Shown here in pieces: positions 6,266 through 14,369 of a stretch of DNA of 58,344 nucleotides. The notes below the pieces were generated by a model. That model saw only the letters and a program-made list of their open reading frames with translations, did no database searches and had not been told where the DNA came from. A program made the translations under genes and the position numbers. Within the stretch, counting starts at the first letter, position 1. Each line of letters opens with the position of its first letter. The stretch comes from JBFLVU01 sp037444825 (lineage in GTDB: Bacteria > Acidobacteriota > UBA4820 > DSQY01), in assembly GCA_037444825.1 (NCBI GenBank), contig JBBILR010000016.1, positions 1 through 58,344 of the forward strand, written 5' to 3'.

Positions 6266-8800
6266 ATGGATCTCTCCTTTTTGAGGCGCGTGGCCAAGCC
6301 CACCCGGTACACGGGGGGCGAGGTGAACGAAGCGGTGAAGGAGGAGCGGGAGGGCCTTCTCCACGTGGCCCTCTGCTTCCCCGACGCCTACGAGATCGCC
6401 ATGAGCACCCTGGGGCTCAAGATCCTCTACGCCCGCCTGAACGAGCGGGAGGATATCTGGGCGGAGCGGGTCTTCATGCCGTGGCCCGACATGGAGGCGG
6501 AACTTGTGGCCCGCGGGATCCCCCTCTACGGCCTGGAGTCGCGCCGCCCCCTCCACTCCTTCGATCTCGTGGGCTTCACGTTGCAGTTCGAGCTCACCTA
6601 TACCAACATCCTGCACATGCTGCGCCTCGGCGGCGTTCCCTGGCGGGCCGCCGACCGGGGCCCCGGCCACCCGGTGGTGGTGGCCGGCGGGCCCTGCGCC
6701 GTCAACCCCGAGCCGCTGGCCCCCTTCCTGGACGCCGTCTTCGTGGGGGACGGGGAGGAAGGGGCCCTGGAGATCTGCGAGGCCGTGCGGGAGACCCGGG
6801 GGCGGCCCCGGGGCGAAGTCTGGCGCGCCCTGGCCTCCGTGGAGGGGGTGTACGTCCCCGCCCTCTACGAGACCCGGCGGGAGGAGCGGAGCGGCATGGA
6901 GGTGGTGGCGGGGCCGCGGGAGGCCGGGATCCCCTTTCCCGTGCGGCGGCGCCTCGTCGAGAACCTGGACGCCTACCCTTTCCCCCACCGGGTCCTCGTC
7001 CCCCACCACGAGGTGGTCCACGACCGCTACAGCATCGAGCTGGCCCGAGGCTGCGCCGTGGGCTGCCGCTTCTGCCAGGCGGGGTACATCTACCGGCCCG
7101 ACCGCCCCCGGGACCCGGAAGAGGTCCGCCGGACCGTGGTCCAGGGCTTGAAGGAGACGGGCTTCAACGAGGTGACCCTCCTCTCCCTCAACGCCGGGGA
7201 GTACCCCGGGGTGGACCGGCTGGTTCGGACCATCGCCCGGGACGCGGAGGAGCAGGGAGCGGGGGTGGCCATGCCCAGCCTCCGGGTGAGCAGCGTGGAC
7301 CGGGAGCTGGTGGAGGCCCTCTCGGCGGGGAGGAAGTCGGGCTTCACCGTGGCGCCGGAGGCGGGCACCGACCGCCTGCGGAGGGTGGTGAACAAGAAGA
7401 TCTCCGAGGAGGACCTCCTGAAGGCCGTGGAGGTGGTCTTCTCCGCGGGCTGGAAGGTGCTGAAGCTCTACTTCATGCTGGGGCTTCCCACCGAGACCGA
7501 CGAGGACGTGGAGGCCATCGCGCGCCTGGCCGAGCAAGCCGCCGCCGCCGCCCGGAAGGCGGGGTGCCGCTCCCCCCAGGTCACCGTCTCCACCTCCTCC
7601 TTCGTCCCCAAGCCCTTCACCCCCTTCCAGTGGTTCCCCATGGAGAGGCCGGAGGTGCTGCGCGCCCGCCAGGAGATCCTCAAGAAAAGGCTCCGTCGCC
7701 CGGTCCAGTACCGCTGGCACGACGTGGAGGGGAGCCTTCTCGAGGGGGTCTTCTCCCTGGGCGACCGGCGGCTGGCCCCCGTCCTGGAGGCGGCGGCGAG
7801 GCTGGGGTGCCGGCTCGACTCCTGGACCGAGCACTTCCGTCCCGACCTCTGGAGGGAAGCCTTCCGCTCGTCGGGCTTGAACCCCGAGGAGTACCTCCAC
7901 CGGCCCCGGGAGGCCCGGGAGGTCTTCCCGTGGGAGGTGGTGGACGTGGGGGTGACGCGGGCCTTCCTCCGGCGAGAGTACGAGAAGGCCCTTCGGGCGG
8001 AGCCCACCGAGACCTGCGGGCCCGAGGCCTGCCACGGGTGCGGCTTCTTCGCCAAGGGGTGCCTGGAGGGGCGGTACCAGCGGCCGGAGCCGGAGGCGCC
8101 GCCCCCTTCCCCCCGGCCGGGGCCCGCCGCCGCCGTCCGCTACCGCCTTCGTTTCCGGAAAGAGGGCCCCGCCGTATTCCTGGGCCACCTGGACCTCACG
8201 GAGGCGCTGGTGCGGGGCCTGCGCCGGGCGGGGGCCGTGGTGAGCCTCTCCCAGGGCTTCCACCCCATGCCCAAGGTGGAACTCTGCGCCCCCCTCCCCC
8301 TGGGCGTGGAGGGGCGGGGGGAGTGGATGGACTTCGTGGCGAGGCCGCTGGACCCCACCCTCTTTCTCCCGCGCCTCCGGGGGACCCTCCCCCGCGGCCT
8401 CGTTCCCGAGCGGCTGGCGGCGGTCCCCCAAGGGGCCCCCGCCCTCTCCGAGCTCACCCTCCAGCGCTACCGCATCGGCCTTTCGGCCCTGCCCGAGGAG
8501 GGCCGGGCGGAGGTTTTCCGGCGGACTTCCGCCTTCCGGGAGGCGGAGCGGTGGCCCCTGCGGAAGGAGTCCAAGGGGAAGGTCCGGGAGATCGACCTCA
8601 AGGCGCGGGTCCTCGCCCTCGAGGAAGGGGAGGACGGCCTGGAGGTGACCCTCCTCCAGGGGGGCTTCATGGACCTCGTGGAGGCCCTCTGCCCCGAGGA
8701 TTACCGGGAGGGGCTCGTCCTCGTCCGCACCGGCCTCGATTTTCCCCCGGAACGCAAAACGCCGGGTGAAGGCGAGCCTTCGAGCCGGCCCGAACCGTAG
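6266..8800 (+). CDS. Radical-SAM protein fused to a DUF2344 domain
   Basis: This 844-residue fusion has three parts. Residues 1 to about 230 resemble a B12-binding-like alpha/beta domain. The radical-SAM core has CAVGCRFCQAG (CxxxCxFC, near residue 260) plus a GFTVAPEAG region. The C-terminal ~230 residues (from about 615) begin YRLRFRKEGPAVFLGHLDL and include SQGFHPMPK, typical of the DUF2344 family. In many bacteria these are separate or fused partners (TIGR03960 and TIGR03936) encoded just before an RNase E/G gene, as here. The reaction is unknown; a role in tRNA or ribosomal RNA modification is only a guess from the neighbourhood. GGAG precedes the ATG at a suitable distance. Confidence 0.9.
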   Translation: MDLSFLRRVAKPTRYTGGEVNEAVKEEREGLLHVALCFPDAYEIAMSTLGLKILYARLNEREDIWAERVFMPWPDMEAELVARGIPLYGLESRRPLHSFDLVGFTLQFELTYTNILHMLRLGGVPWRAADRGPGHPVVVAGGPCAVNPEPLAPFLDAVFVGDGEEGALEICEAVRETRGRPRGEVWRALASVEGVYVPALYETRREERSGMEVVAGPREAGIPFPVRRRLVENLDAYPFPHRVLVPHHEVVHDRYSIELARGCAVGCRFCQAGYIYRPDRPRDPEEVRRTVVQGLKETGFNEVTLLSLNAGEYPGVDRLVRTIARDAEEQGAGVAMPSLRVSSVDRELVEALSAGRKSGFTVAPEAGTDRLRRVVNKKISEEDLLKAVEVVFSAGWKVLKLYFMLGLPTETDEDVEAIARLAEQAAAAARKAGCRSPQVTVSTSSFVPKPFTPFQWFPMERPEVLRARQEILKKRLRRPVQYRWHDVEGSLLEGVFSLGDRRLAPVLEAAARLGCRLDSWTEHFRPDLWREAFRSSGLNPEEYLHRPREAREVFPWEVVDVGVTRAFLRREYEKALRAEPTETCGPEACHGCGFFAKGCLEGRYQRPEPEAPPPSPRPGPAAAVRYRLRFRKEGPAVFLGHLDLTEALVRGLRRAGAVVSLSQGFHPMPKVELCAPLPLGVEGRGEWMDFVARPLDPTLFLPRLRGTLPRGLVPERLAAVPQGAPALSELTLQRYRIGLSALPEEGRAEVFRRTSAFREAERWPLRKESKGKVREIDLKARVLALEEGEDGLEVTLLQGGFMDLVEALCPEDYREGLVLVRTGLDFPPERKTPGEGEPSSRPEP

Positions 8801-8899
8801 AGCCTAATCCCGCACACCCCGTTTTTCTTTCCGCCTCTGGCCTTTCCTCCTCCGCCATGCCTGTCTAAAAAAGATTCCATGACCCTCCTGGAGAACCCT

Positions 8900-9216
8900 G
8901 CGGGACGGGGGCTTCGCCGCTGTCGCGGCGGGGGAGGCCTGGACCGGCCGCGTCCGCACCAGCGCGTCCGCGCTCCGGACCATGGCCTCCCGGCGCCCTT
9001 CGGGCGCCCCGTCCCGCTTTCTTGTTCCTTTCCTGCCCGCCTCCCACTCTCTTTTCTGGAGGCCGCAAGTCCCGGACCTTGGGCTTTGTCGGACTTCGGC
9101 GTCCGAATCCTCAACGTACCTCAAGTACGCCTCCGGTTCGGCCGCCTCGTCCTTCGCGCCCAAGGCCCAATCCTGCGGCCTGCCTTTCCCCCTCCGCTCC
9201 GCTTCGGGGGAAAGGC
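8900..9216 (+). ncRNA. Candidate large structured RNA / RNase E-G leader
   Basis: Three consecutive structured modules are visible by eye. Module I is closed by a perfect 11-bp stem (8900-8910 with 9007-9017). It contains hairpins 8915-8920/8925-8930, a branched arm (8933-8939/8984-8990, 8952-8956/8976-8980, 8961-8965/8970-8974) and 8992-8998/9002-9008. Module II (9060-9181) is a rod of nested helices: 9060-9067/9174-9181, 9077-9084/9158-9165, 9091-9094/9149-9152, 9098-9107/9137-9146 (one mismatch) and 9115-9119/9125-9129. Module III is a perfect 11-bp hairpin, 9182-9192/9206-9216. The plus strand is preferred because both flanking genes read that way and a CUUCG-type loop falls on it. It may be an autoregulatory leader for rng or an independent RNA. 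I cannot name a family. Confidence 0.5.
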
Positions 9217-9284
9217 GGGACATGGGAAGATTATTTTGGAAAGCAAGGATCCTCCGCCTTTCGCCTTTGGCTTTCCGGCGGGGG

Positions 9285-9290
9285 TACAAT
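9285..9290 (+). promoter_or_regulatory. Candidate -10 box (GTACAATGG) before rng
   Basis: TACAAT lies 34 nt before the preferred ATG at 9325, in the same GTACAATGG context as the box upstream of the amidohydrolase. No good -35 is seen. If used, it would separate the rng message from the structured region upstream. Confidence 0.3.
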
Positions 9291-9324
9291 GGCCCTCCGG
9301 AAAGGAGGCCGCCCGAACGGCTCC

Positions 9325-10803
9325 ATGAAGGTCGAACTCCTCGTCACGCGCGATCCCTGGCAGACCCAGGTGGCGGTCCTGGAGGACGGGCTCCTGGTGG
9401 AGTTCCAGCAGGAGCCCCGCCACCTCGACGGCCTCGTCGGCAACCTCTACGTCGGACGGGTGAGCCGCATCCTGCCCGGCATGGAGAGCGCTTTCGTGGA
9501 CATCGGCCTGGACCGGGACGGCTTCCTCTTCGAGGGGGACATGGGCCCCCTCCTGGAGTTCGCCTCCATCCCCAAGGGCGACGGGCGTTTCCGGAACCCC
9601 TCCATCGCCGACCTCCAGGAAGGCGGCCCCATCCTCGTCCAGGTCACGAAGGAACCCATGGGCTCCAAGGGGGCCCGGCTCACCACCCAGATCTCCCTCC
9701 CCGGCTCCTACGTGGTCTACCTCCCCTACGTGGAGCACTTCGGCGTCTCGCGGAGGATCGCCGGGCCGGAGAGGAGCCGCCTCAAGGAGCTCATGCGCCA
9801 CTCCCGGGGGAAGGTCCCCGGGGGCTTCATCGTCCGCACCGCGGCGGAGGGGGTGGAGGAGGAGGACCTCCTGCAGGAGATGCAGGCCCTCGTGGACCTG
9901 TGGAGCCTGGTGCGCCTTCGCAGCCAGACCTCGAAGCCGCCGGCCTGCGTCCACCAGGAGGCCGACCTCGTCACCCGCCTCATCCGGGAGGTGCTCCTGA
10001 GGGCCGACGGGACGGTGGTCACCGACGACGAGGAGGTGGCCCGGAAGGCCGCCGACGCGCTTTCGGCCATGGGCCGCTCCCCGGAGAAGGTCCGCCTCTG
10101 GCCCGACCGGGACGGCTCCCTCTTCTCCCGCCACCGGATCCCGGAGGAGCTGGAAAAGGCCCTGCGCCCGAGGGTCTGGCTCCGCTCCGGCGGGTGCATC
10201 GTCATCCAGTCCACCGAGGCGCTGGTGGCCATCGACGTCAACTCCGGCCGCTTCACCGGCAAGAAGTCGCTGGAGGAAACGGCCTTCGCCATCAACATGG
10301 AGGCGGTGGAGGAGATCGTCCGCCAGATCCGGCTGAGGGGGCTGGGGGGCATCCTGGTCATCGACTTCATCGACATGGGGAAGAAGGCCCACCGCGAGGC
10401 CCTCTTCGCCAAGCTCCGGCAGACCCTGGAGCGGGACCGGGCCAAGTCGAGGATCCTCAGCATCTCCGAGTTCGGCCTCGTGGAGATGACGCGGAAGCGG
10501 AGCCACCGGAACCTGGAGCGGGTCATGACCGCCGTCTGCCCCTGCTGCGAGGGCCGCGGCCGGGTGGCCGCCCCCTGGCGGGTGGCCCAGTCCATCACGG
10601 AGAGCCTGCAGGGCCGCCACGCCCCCCGGCGGGCGGTGGTGGAAGCCGCCCCCGAAGTGGTCCGCTTTCTCCAGGAGAACGCCGACCGGTACGCGCTCCC
10701 CGAGGGGGTGAGCCTCGTGGCCCGGGAGGTCCCCCACCCGGCCCACTACGCCATCCGGCCCCTTCCGGCCCCGAGCGGGACGGAGCCCCGACTTAGCCGG
10801 TGA
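9325..10803 (+). CDS. rng: RNase E/G family endoribonuclease
   Basis: This 492-residue protein has RNase G-like length without the long RNase E tail. The order is an N-terminal RNase H-like strand (VAVLEDGLLVEF), an S1 domain (GRVSRILPGMESAFVDIG), then the catalytic core. The two Mg-binding aspartates are D304 in AIDVNSG and D347 in VIDFIDM, and the Zn-link is CPCC near residue 405-408. It cleaves single-stranded AU-rich RNA for rRNA maturation and mRNA decay. The start at 9325 is chosen because family proteins begin with M-x-x-E-L-L; an upstream in-frame ATG at 9289 overlaps the -10 candidate. The gene follows a highly structured region and its end overlaps the convergent MBL gene by 11 bp. 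Confidence 0.93.
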   Translation: MKVELLVTRDPWQTQVAVLEDGLLVEFQQEPRHLDGLVGNLYVGRVSRILPGMESAFVDIGLDRDGFLFEGDMGPLLEFASIPKGDGRFRNPSIADLQEGGPILVQVTKEPMGSKGARLTTQISLPGSYVVYLPYVEHFGVSRRIAGPERSRLKELMRHSRGKVPGGFIVRTAAEGVEEEDLLQEMQALVDLWSLVRLRSQTSKPPACVHQEADLVTRLIREVLLRADGTVVTDDEEVARKAADALSAMGRSPEKVRLWPDRDGSLFSRHRIPEELEKALRPRVWLRSGGCIVIQSTEALVAIDVNSGRFTGKKSLEETAFAINMEAVEEIVRQIRLRGLGGILVIDFIDMGKKAHREALFAKLRQTLERDRAKSRILSISEFGLVEMTRKRSHRNLERVMTAVCPCCEGRGRVAAPWRVAQSITESLQGRHAPRRAVVEAAPEVVRFLQENADRYALPEGVSLVAREVPHPAHYAIRPLPAPSGTEPRLSR

Positions 10804-11416
10804 TTTCCGGGAGGAGGGCGAGAAAGGCGCCGAGGTCTTCCTCCCGGAAAAACCGGTTTTCCCGAAGTTCCTCCCCCAGCGTCCGGCTTTCCGCCGCTCC
10901 GTAGTGGTGGCCCGGGTGGATGCGGAGGGAGGGGTCCAGCCTCCGGAGCCTGGCGAGGCTCCGGAAGAGGGCCTCCCCGGAGCCGCCGGGAAGGTCCCAC
11001 CGGCCCACCCAGTCCACGAAGAGGGTGTCGCCGGTGAAGAGGCGGTCCTGAAAACGGTAGCAGACGCCCCCAGGGGAGTGGCCGGGGGTGAAGAGGGCCT
11101 CCACGGCGGGAAGGCCGGGGAGGGGGCCCTCGGCGGTCAGGAGGCGGGCCCCCTTCGGCGGGAAGTTCTCCGCGGGGTGGACGAAGATCCGGGGCGAGAA
11201 GACCTCGATGAGCCGGGGAAGGGAGGCCCAGTGGTCGCGGTGGGCGTGGGTCAACAGGACGTCGGTGAGGGCGCAGCCGGCCTCCCGGCAGACCCGCTCC
11301 ACGTCAGGGGCGGCGTGGGAGGGGTCCACGCAGAAGGCGCGCCCCTCGGCCCGTAGGAGGACCACGTAGGCCCGGTTGGCGTCGCCGCCGGCGTCGAGCA
11401 CCTCCACTTCCGCCAT
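10793..11416 (-). CDS. Metallo-beta-lactamase-fold hydrolase (glyoxalase II-like)
   Basis: This 207-residue protein contains THAHRDH (residues about 56-62), FTPGHSPGG, FTGDTLFVDWVGRWDLPGG and a late PGHH. Together these are the metal-binding His/Asp set of the glyoxalase II-like MBL family. It probably hydrolyses a thioester or similar bond, but the substrate is not evident. It is the second gene after ssb (25-nt gap), so the two may be cotranscribed. Its 3' end overlaps the end of rng by 11 bp in convergent orientation, with no intrinsic terminator between them. Confidence 0.9.
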   Translation of the reverse strand: MAEVEVLDAGGDANRAYVVLLRAEGRAFCVDPSHAAPDVERVCREAGCALTDVLLTHAHRDHWASLPRLIEVFSPRIFVHPAENFPPKGARLLTAEGPLPGLPAVEALFTPGHSPGGVCYRFQDRLFTGDTLFVDWVGRWDLPGGSGEALFRSLARLRRLDPSLRIHPGHHYGAAESRTLGEELRENRFFREEDLGAFLALLPEITG

Positions 11417-11441
11417 GGGAAGCCGCTCCCCCGATGGGGGC

Positions 11442-11852
11442 TCAGAAGGGGATGTCGTCGTCGGGGGTGTACTCCGGGGGGGCGGCCTCGGAGGCGGCCT
11501 TGGCTTCGGAGGGCCCGCCCTCCTGGCGGCCCAGCATCACCATGTTGTCGGCCCGGATCTCCACGGCGGTCCTCTCGTTGCCGTCCTTGTCCTTGTAAGT
11601 CCGGCTCCGGATGCTTCCCTCGATGTACACCTGGCGGCCCTTCCTCAGGTACTCGCCGGCGATCTCCGCCAGCTTGCCCCAGGCCACCACCCGGTGCCAC
11701 TCGGTGTGCTCCTGCTTGGTGCCGTCCTTGTCCTTCCACGTTTCGTTGGTGGCCACGGTGAAGTTGGCCACGGCGGTGCCCGAGGGGGTGTAACGGAGCT
11801 CGGGGTCCCGGCCCAGGTTGCCGATGAGGATCACCTTGTTCACGCTGGCCAT
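11442..11852 (-). CDS. ssb: Single-stranded DNA-binding protein
   Basis: This 136-residue protein has a full OB fold starting with NKVILIGNLGRDPELRY and containing TEWHRVVAWGKLAEIAGEYLRKG. A short acidic tail ends in DDDIPF, the motif that recruits replication and repair proteins. It binds single-stranded DNA as a tetramer in replication, recombination and repair. AAGGAG sits just before the ATG. A TTGACG-18-TATTAT promoter lies upstream and overlaps the divergent rsmD promoter region. Confidence 0.97.
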   Translation of the reverse strand: MASVNKVILIGNLGRDPELRYTPSGTAVANFTVATNETWKDKDGTKQEHTEWHRVVAWGKLAEIAGEYLRKGRQVYIEGSIRSRTYKDKDGNERTAVEIRADNMVMLGRQEGGPSEAKAASEAAPPEYTPDDDIPF

Positions 11853-11899
11853 GGCGCGCTCCTTGCCGAAAGGCCGCCCGAAGTGGGGCGATTTTCTCT

Positions 11900-11929
11900 A
11901 TAATACCGGCCGGAAGGGAGGCGCGTCAA
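11900..11929 (-). promoter_or_regulatory. ssb promoter, overlapping a divergent -10 for rsmD
   Basis: The minus strand carries TTGACG (11924-11929) and TATTAT (11900-11905), with an 18-bp spacer. On the plus strand, the same AT-rich patch reads TATAAT at 11899-11904, a perfect -10 for rsmD, whose -35 is weak. The two polymerases would compete for this 30-bp site. Confidence 0.55.
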
Positions 11930-11930
11930 C

Positions 11931-12488
11931 GTGCGGATCGTCGGCGGCGCCTTCAAGGGAAGGCGCCTCCTCTCTCCCCGGGGACTGTCCACGAGGCCCA
12001 CCTCCGAGAAGGTTCGGGAGGCCCTCTTCGACATCCTCGGGGACCGCGTGGAGGGGAAAGACTTTCTCGACCTTTTCGCGGGGACGGGGGCCGTGGGCCT
12101 GGAGGCCCTCAGCCGGGGAGCCCGCCGGGCCGTCCTCGTGGAGCGGAGCGCCGGGACCTTCCGGGTCCTTCGGGAGAACGCCGCGCGCACGGGCCTCGAG
12201 GACCGGTGCCGCCTGCTCCGGATGCCGGCGGCCCAGGCCCTGTCGCTCCTGGCCGAGGAAGGGTGGCGGTTCGGCGTCGCCTTTTTCGACCCCCCGTACG
12301 CCGACCCCCGGTGGCCGGGGTTGCTGGTGGACCTGGCGCAGTCCCCCTGCTGGGAGGAGGCCGGCCTCCTGGTGGTGGAGGCGGCGTCGGGGAGGCCGCC
12401 GGAGGTCCCGCCGGCCTTCGAGGCGGGGCGGTCCTACCGCTACGGCGACACGGCCCTCCACCTCTTCCGTCGGATGGGGGAAGGGTAG
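11931..12488 (+). CDS. rsmD: 16S rRNA (guanine-N2) methyltransferase RsmD
   Basis: This 185-residue protein begins MRIVGGAFKGRRL, then has the RPTSEKVREALFDIL segment, the SAM motif LDLFAGTGAVGLEALSRGA and the catalytic FFDPPY motif. RsmD methylates G966 (E. coli numbering) of 16S rRNA on the assembled 30S subunit. The GTG start at 11931 has GGGAGG upstream. selB starts 6 nt after its stop, so they form a two-gene unit. Confidence 0.95.
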   Translation: MRIVGGAFKGRRLLSPRGLSTRPTSEKVREALFDILGDRVEGKDFLDLFAGTGAVGLEALSRGARRAVLVERSAGTFRVLRENAARTGLEDRCRLLRMPAAQALSLLAEEGWRFGVAFFDPPYADPRWPGLLVDLAQSPCWEEAGLLVVEAASGRPPEVPPAFEAGRSYRYGDTALHLFRRMGEG

Positions 12489-12494
12489 GGGGCC

Positions 12495-14369
12495 ATGCGG
12501 GACGTGGTGGTGGGGACCGCCGGGCACATCGACCACGGGAAGACGCTTCTCGTGAAGGCCCTCACCGGCATGGACGCCGACCGGTGGGAGGAGGAGAAGC
12601 GCCGGGGCATCACGCTGGACATCGGCTTCGCCACCCTCTCGCGGGAGCGGGGGACCCTCCACTTCGTGGACCTGCCGGGCCACGAGCGCTTCATCAAGAA
12701 CATGCTGGCCGGGGCCACGGGGATCGACCTCTGCCTCCTCGTGGTGGCGGCCGACGAATCGGTGATGCCGCAGACGGTGGAGCACGCGGAGATCCTGTCC
12801 CTGCTAGGCGTCCGGAGGGGCGTGGTGGCCCTCACCAAGGTGGACCTCGTGGACGCCGAAACCCGCGAGCTGGCCCTCCTGGAGCTCTCGGAGTTTCTGG
12901 AGGTCCACGGCTTTTCGTCCCTCCCCGTCGTTCCGGTGAGCGCCGTGACGGGGGAGGGGCTGGAGGAGCTGGAGCGGGCCCTCTTCGACGCCGCCGCCGC
13001 CTGCCCGGAGGCCCCCGCCGGGCGGCCCTTCCGCCTCCCCGTGGACCGGGTCTTCCCGGTGAAGGGCTTCGGGACGGTGGTCACGGGGACCTGCATCGAC
13101 GGGAGCCTGGCCCTGGGGGCGGAGGTGGAGGTCCACCCCAGGGCGGGAAGGAGCCGGGTGCGGGGCCTGCAGGTCTTCGGAAGGCCGGTGGAATCGGTTC
13201 GGGCGGGCCAGCGGTCGGCCGTCAACGTCCCCGACCTGGCCCACGAATCGCTCCGCCGGGGGCACCTCCTGGCGGAGCCGGGGACCGTCTGGCCCACGCG
13301 GCTCCTCCACGTGCGCTTCCAGCTCCTGCCCTCCGCCCGGAAACCCCTGCGCACCGGCACCGTGGGGACCCTCCACATCCACACCCAGGAGGTGGAGGCC
13401 CACGTCCACCTGGCGGGGCTGCCGGCCCTGGAGCCCGGGGGCGAGGCGGTGGCCCAGCTTCGGCTCCTGGAAGAGGCGGCGGCCTGGCCCGGGGACCGCT
13501 TCATCTTCCGCCTGCCCTCCCCCCAACGAACCGTGGCCGGCGGGGAGGTTCTGCTCCCTTCGGCCCGGAAGGCCCGGTGGCGGCGGGAAAGGGAGAGGGG
13601 GATCCTCGAAGCCCTTGGAGGGGGGCGGCTTTTGGAGGCGCTTCTTCTGGAGGCGGGCCCGCTGGGGGTCTCCCCTGCGGAGGTCCGGTCCCGGCTGGGC
13701 CTTCGGCAGGGGGAGGAGGTCCCCCTCCGGCCCGGGGAGCCCGGCCCCGCCCGGTGGGCTTCGGGCGCGTGGTGGCTGCACCCTTCCGAGGCGGAGGCGT
13801 GGATCCGGCGGGCCCTGGCCTTCGTGGAGGCGCGCCACGCCGAGGCCCCCCTGGCCCTCGTCCCCCGGCGGGAGGCGTCGGGGCGGTGGCTCAAGGTCCT
13901 GGGGGAGGGGAGGGCGCTGGCGCTGGTGGAGGCCCTCGTCGCCTCGGGCAAGGTGGAGGTGGAGGGTGAGGGGCTCCGCCCCGCCGGCCGGAAGGTTTCC
14001 CTCTCCCCGGCGCAGAAATCCGCCTGGGAAGGCGTCCTCGCGACGCTGGCCGCCCCCGAGAGCCCGGTGCGCACCGGGAAGGAGCTGGAGGAGCTTTTCG
14101 GGCCCGAGGTCCGGAAGGTCCTTCCCCTCCTCGTTTCCGAAAGGCGCCTGGTCCGCTTCGGCGGCGACTTCTTCCTCCTGCCCCGCACCCTCGAACGCCT
14201 GAAGGAGGCCCTGGCGGAGCGCCGGGCCGGGGGCCGGGACCTCCTCGGCGTCCCGGAGTTCAAGGAGATCCTGGGGGTCACCCGAAAGTACGCCATGCCT
14301 CTCCTCGAATACCTGGACGACCTGAAGTGGACCCGCCGGGAGGGGGAGGGGAGGAAGATTCTCCTGTAG
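12495..14369 (+). CDS. selB: Selenocysteine-specific translation elongation factor SelB
   Basis: This 624-residue protein has a GTPase domain with GHIDHGKT (residues 10-17), RGITLDIGFA, DLPGHERFIKNM and TKVD. These are followed by beta-barrel domains with VKGFGTVVTGTCIDG and a long C-terminal region of winged helices (about 380-624) that in SelB reads the SECIS hairpin. It delivers Sec-tRNA to UGA codons. The winged-helix tail and RGITLDIGFA distinguish it from EF-Tu. No selA, selD, tRNA-Sec or obvious UGA-containing selenoprotein is seen in this window, so the rest of the pathway must be elsewhere. Confidence 0.96.
   Translation: MRDVVVGTAGHIDHGKTLLVKALTGMDADRWEEEKRRGITLDIGFATLSRERGTLHFVDLPGHERFIKNMLAGATGIDLCLLVVAADESVMPQTVEHAEILSLLGVRRGVVALTKVDLVDAETRELALLELSEFLEVHGFSSLPVVPVSAVTGEGLEELERALFDAAAACPEAPAGRPFRLPVDRVFPVKGFGTVVTGTCIDGSLALGAEVEVHPRAGRSRVRGLQVFGRPVESVRAGQRSAVNVPDLAHESLRRGHLLAEPGTVWPTRLLHVRFQLLPSARKPLRTGTVGTLHIHTQEVEAHVHLAGLPALEPGGEAVAQLRLLEEAAAWPGDRFIFRLPSPQRTVAGGEVLLPSARKARWRRERERGILEALGGGRLLEALLLEAGPLGVSPAEVRSRLGLRQGEEVPLRPGEPGPARWASGAWWLHPSEAEAWIRRALAFVEARHAEAPLALVPRREASGRWLKVLGEGRALALVEALVASGKVEVEGEGLRPAGRKVSLSPAQKSAWEGVLATLAAPESPVRTGKELEELFGPEVRKVLPLLVSERRLVRFGGDFFLLPRTLERLKEALAERRAGGRDLLGVPEFKEILGVTRKYAMPLLEYLDDLKWTRREGEGRKILL

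Larger units (their letters stand above)
8801..9324. other. 524-bp non-coding stretch between the radical-SAM gene and rng
   Basis: Open frames exist on both strands, but they have no start signals or protein-like composition. The stretch holds a T-tract (8821-8830), the structured element at 8900-9216 described separately, a short A/T-rich patch (8865-8877) and a possible -10 TACAAT at 9285-9290 just before rng. GGAGG at 9304-9308 is 16 nt from the chosen rng start. Confidence 0.7.

Noticed and set aside
8804..9289. A 161-residue open frame on the minus strand, and others on the plus strand, through the structured gap
   Set aside because: Very basic, low-complexity translation, no ribosome site, and the DNA is dominated by inverted repeats. 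It is better explained as a by-product of high GC.
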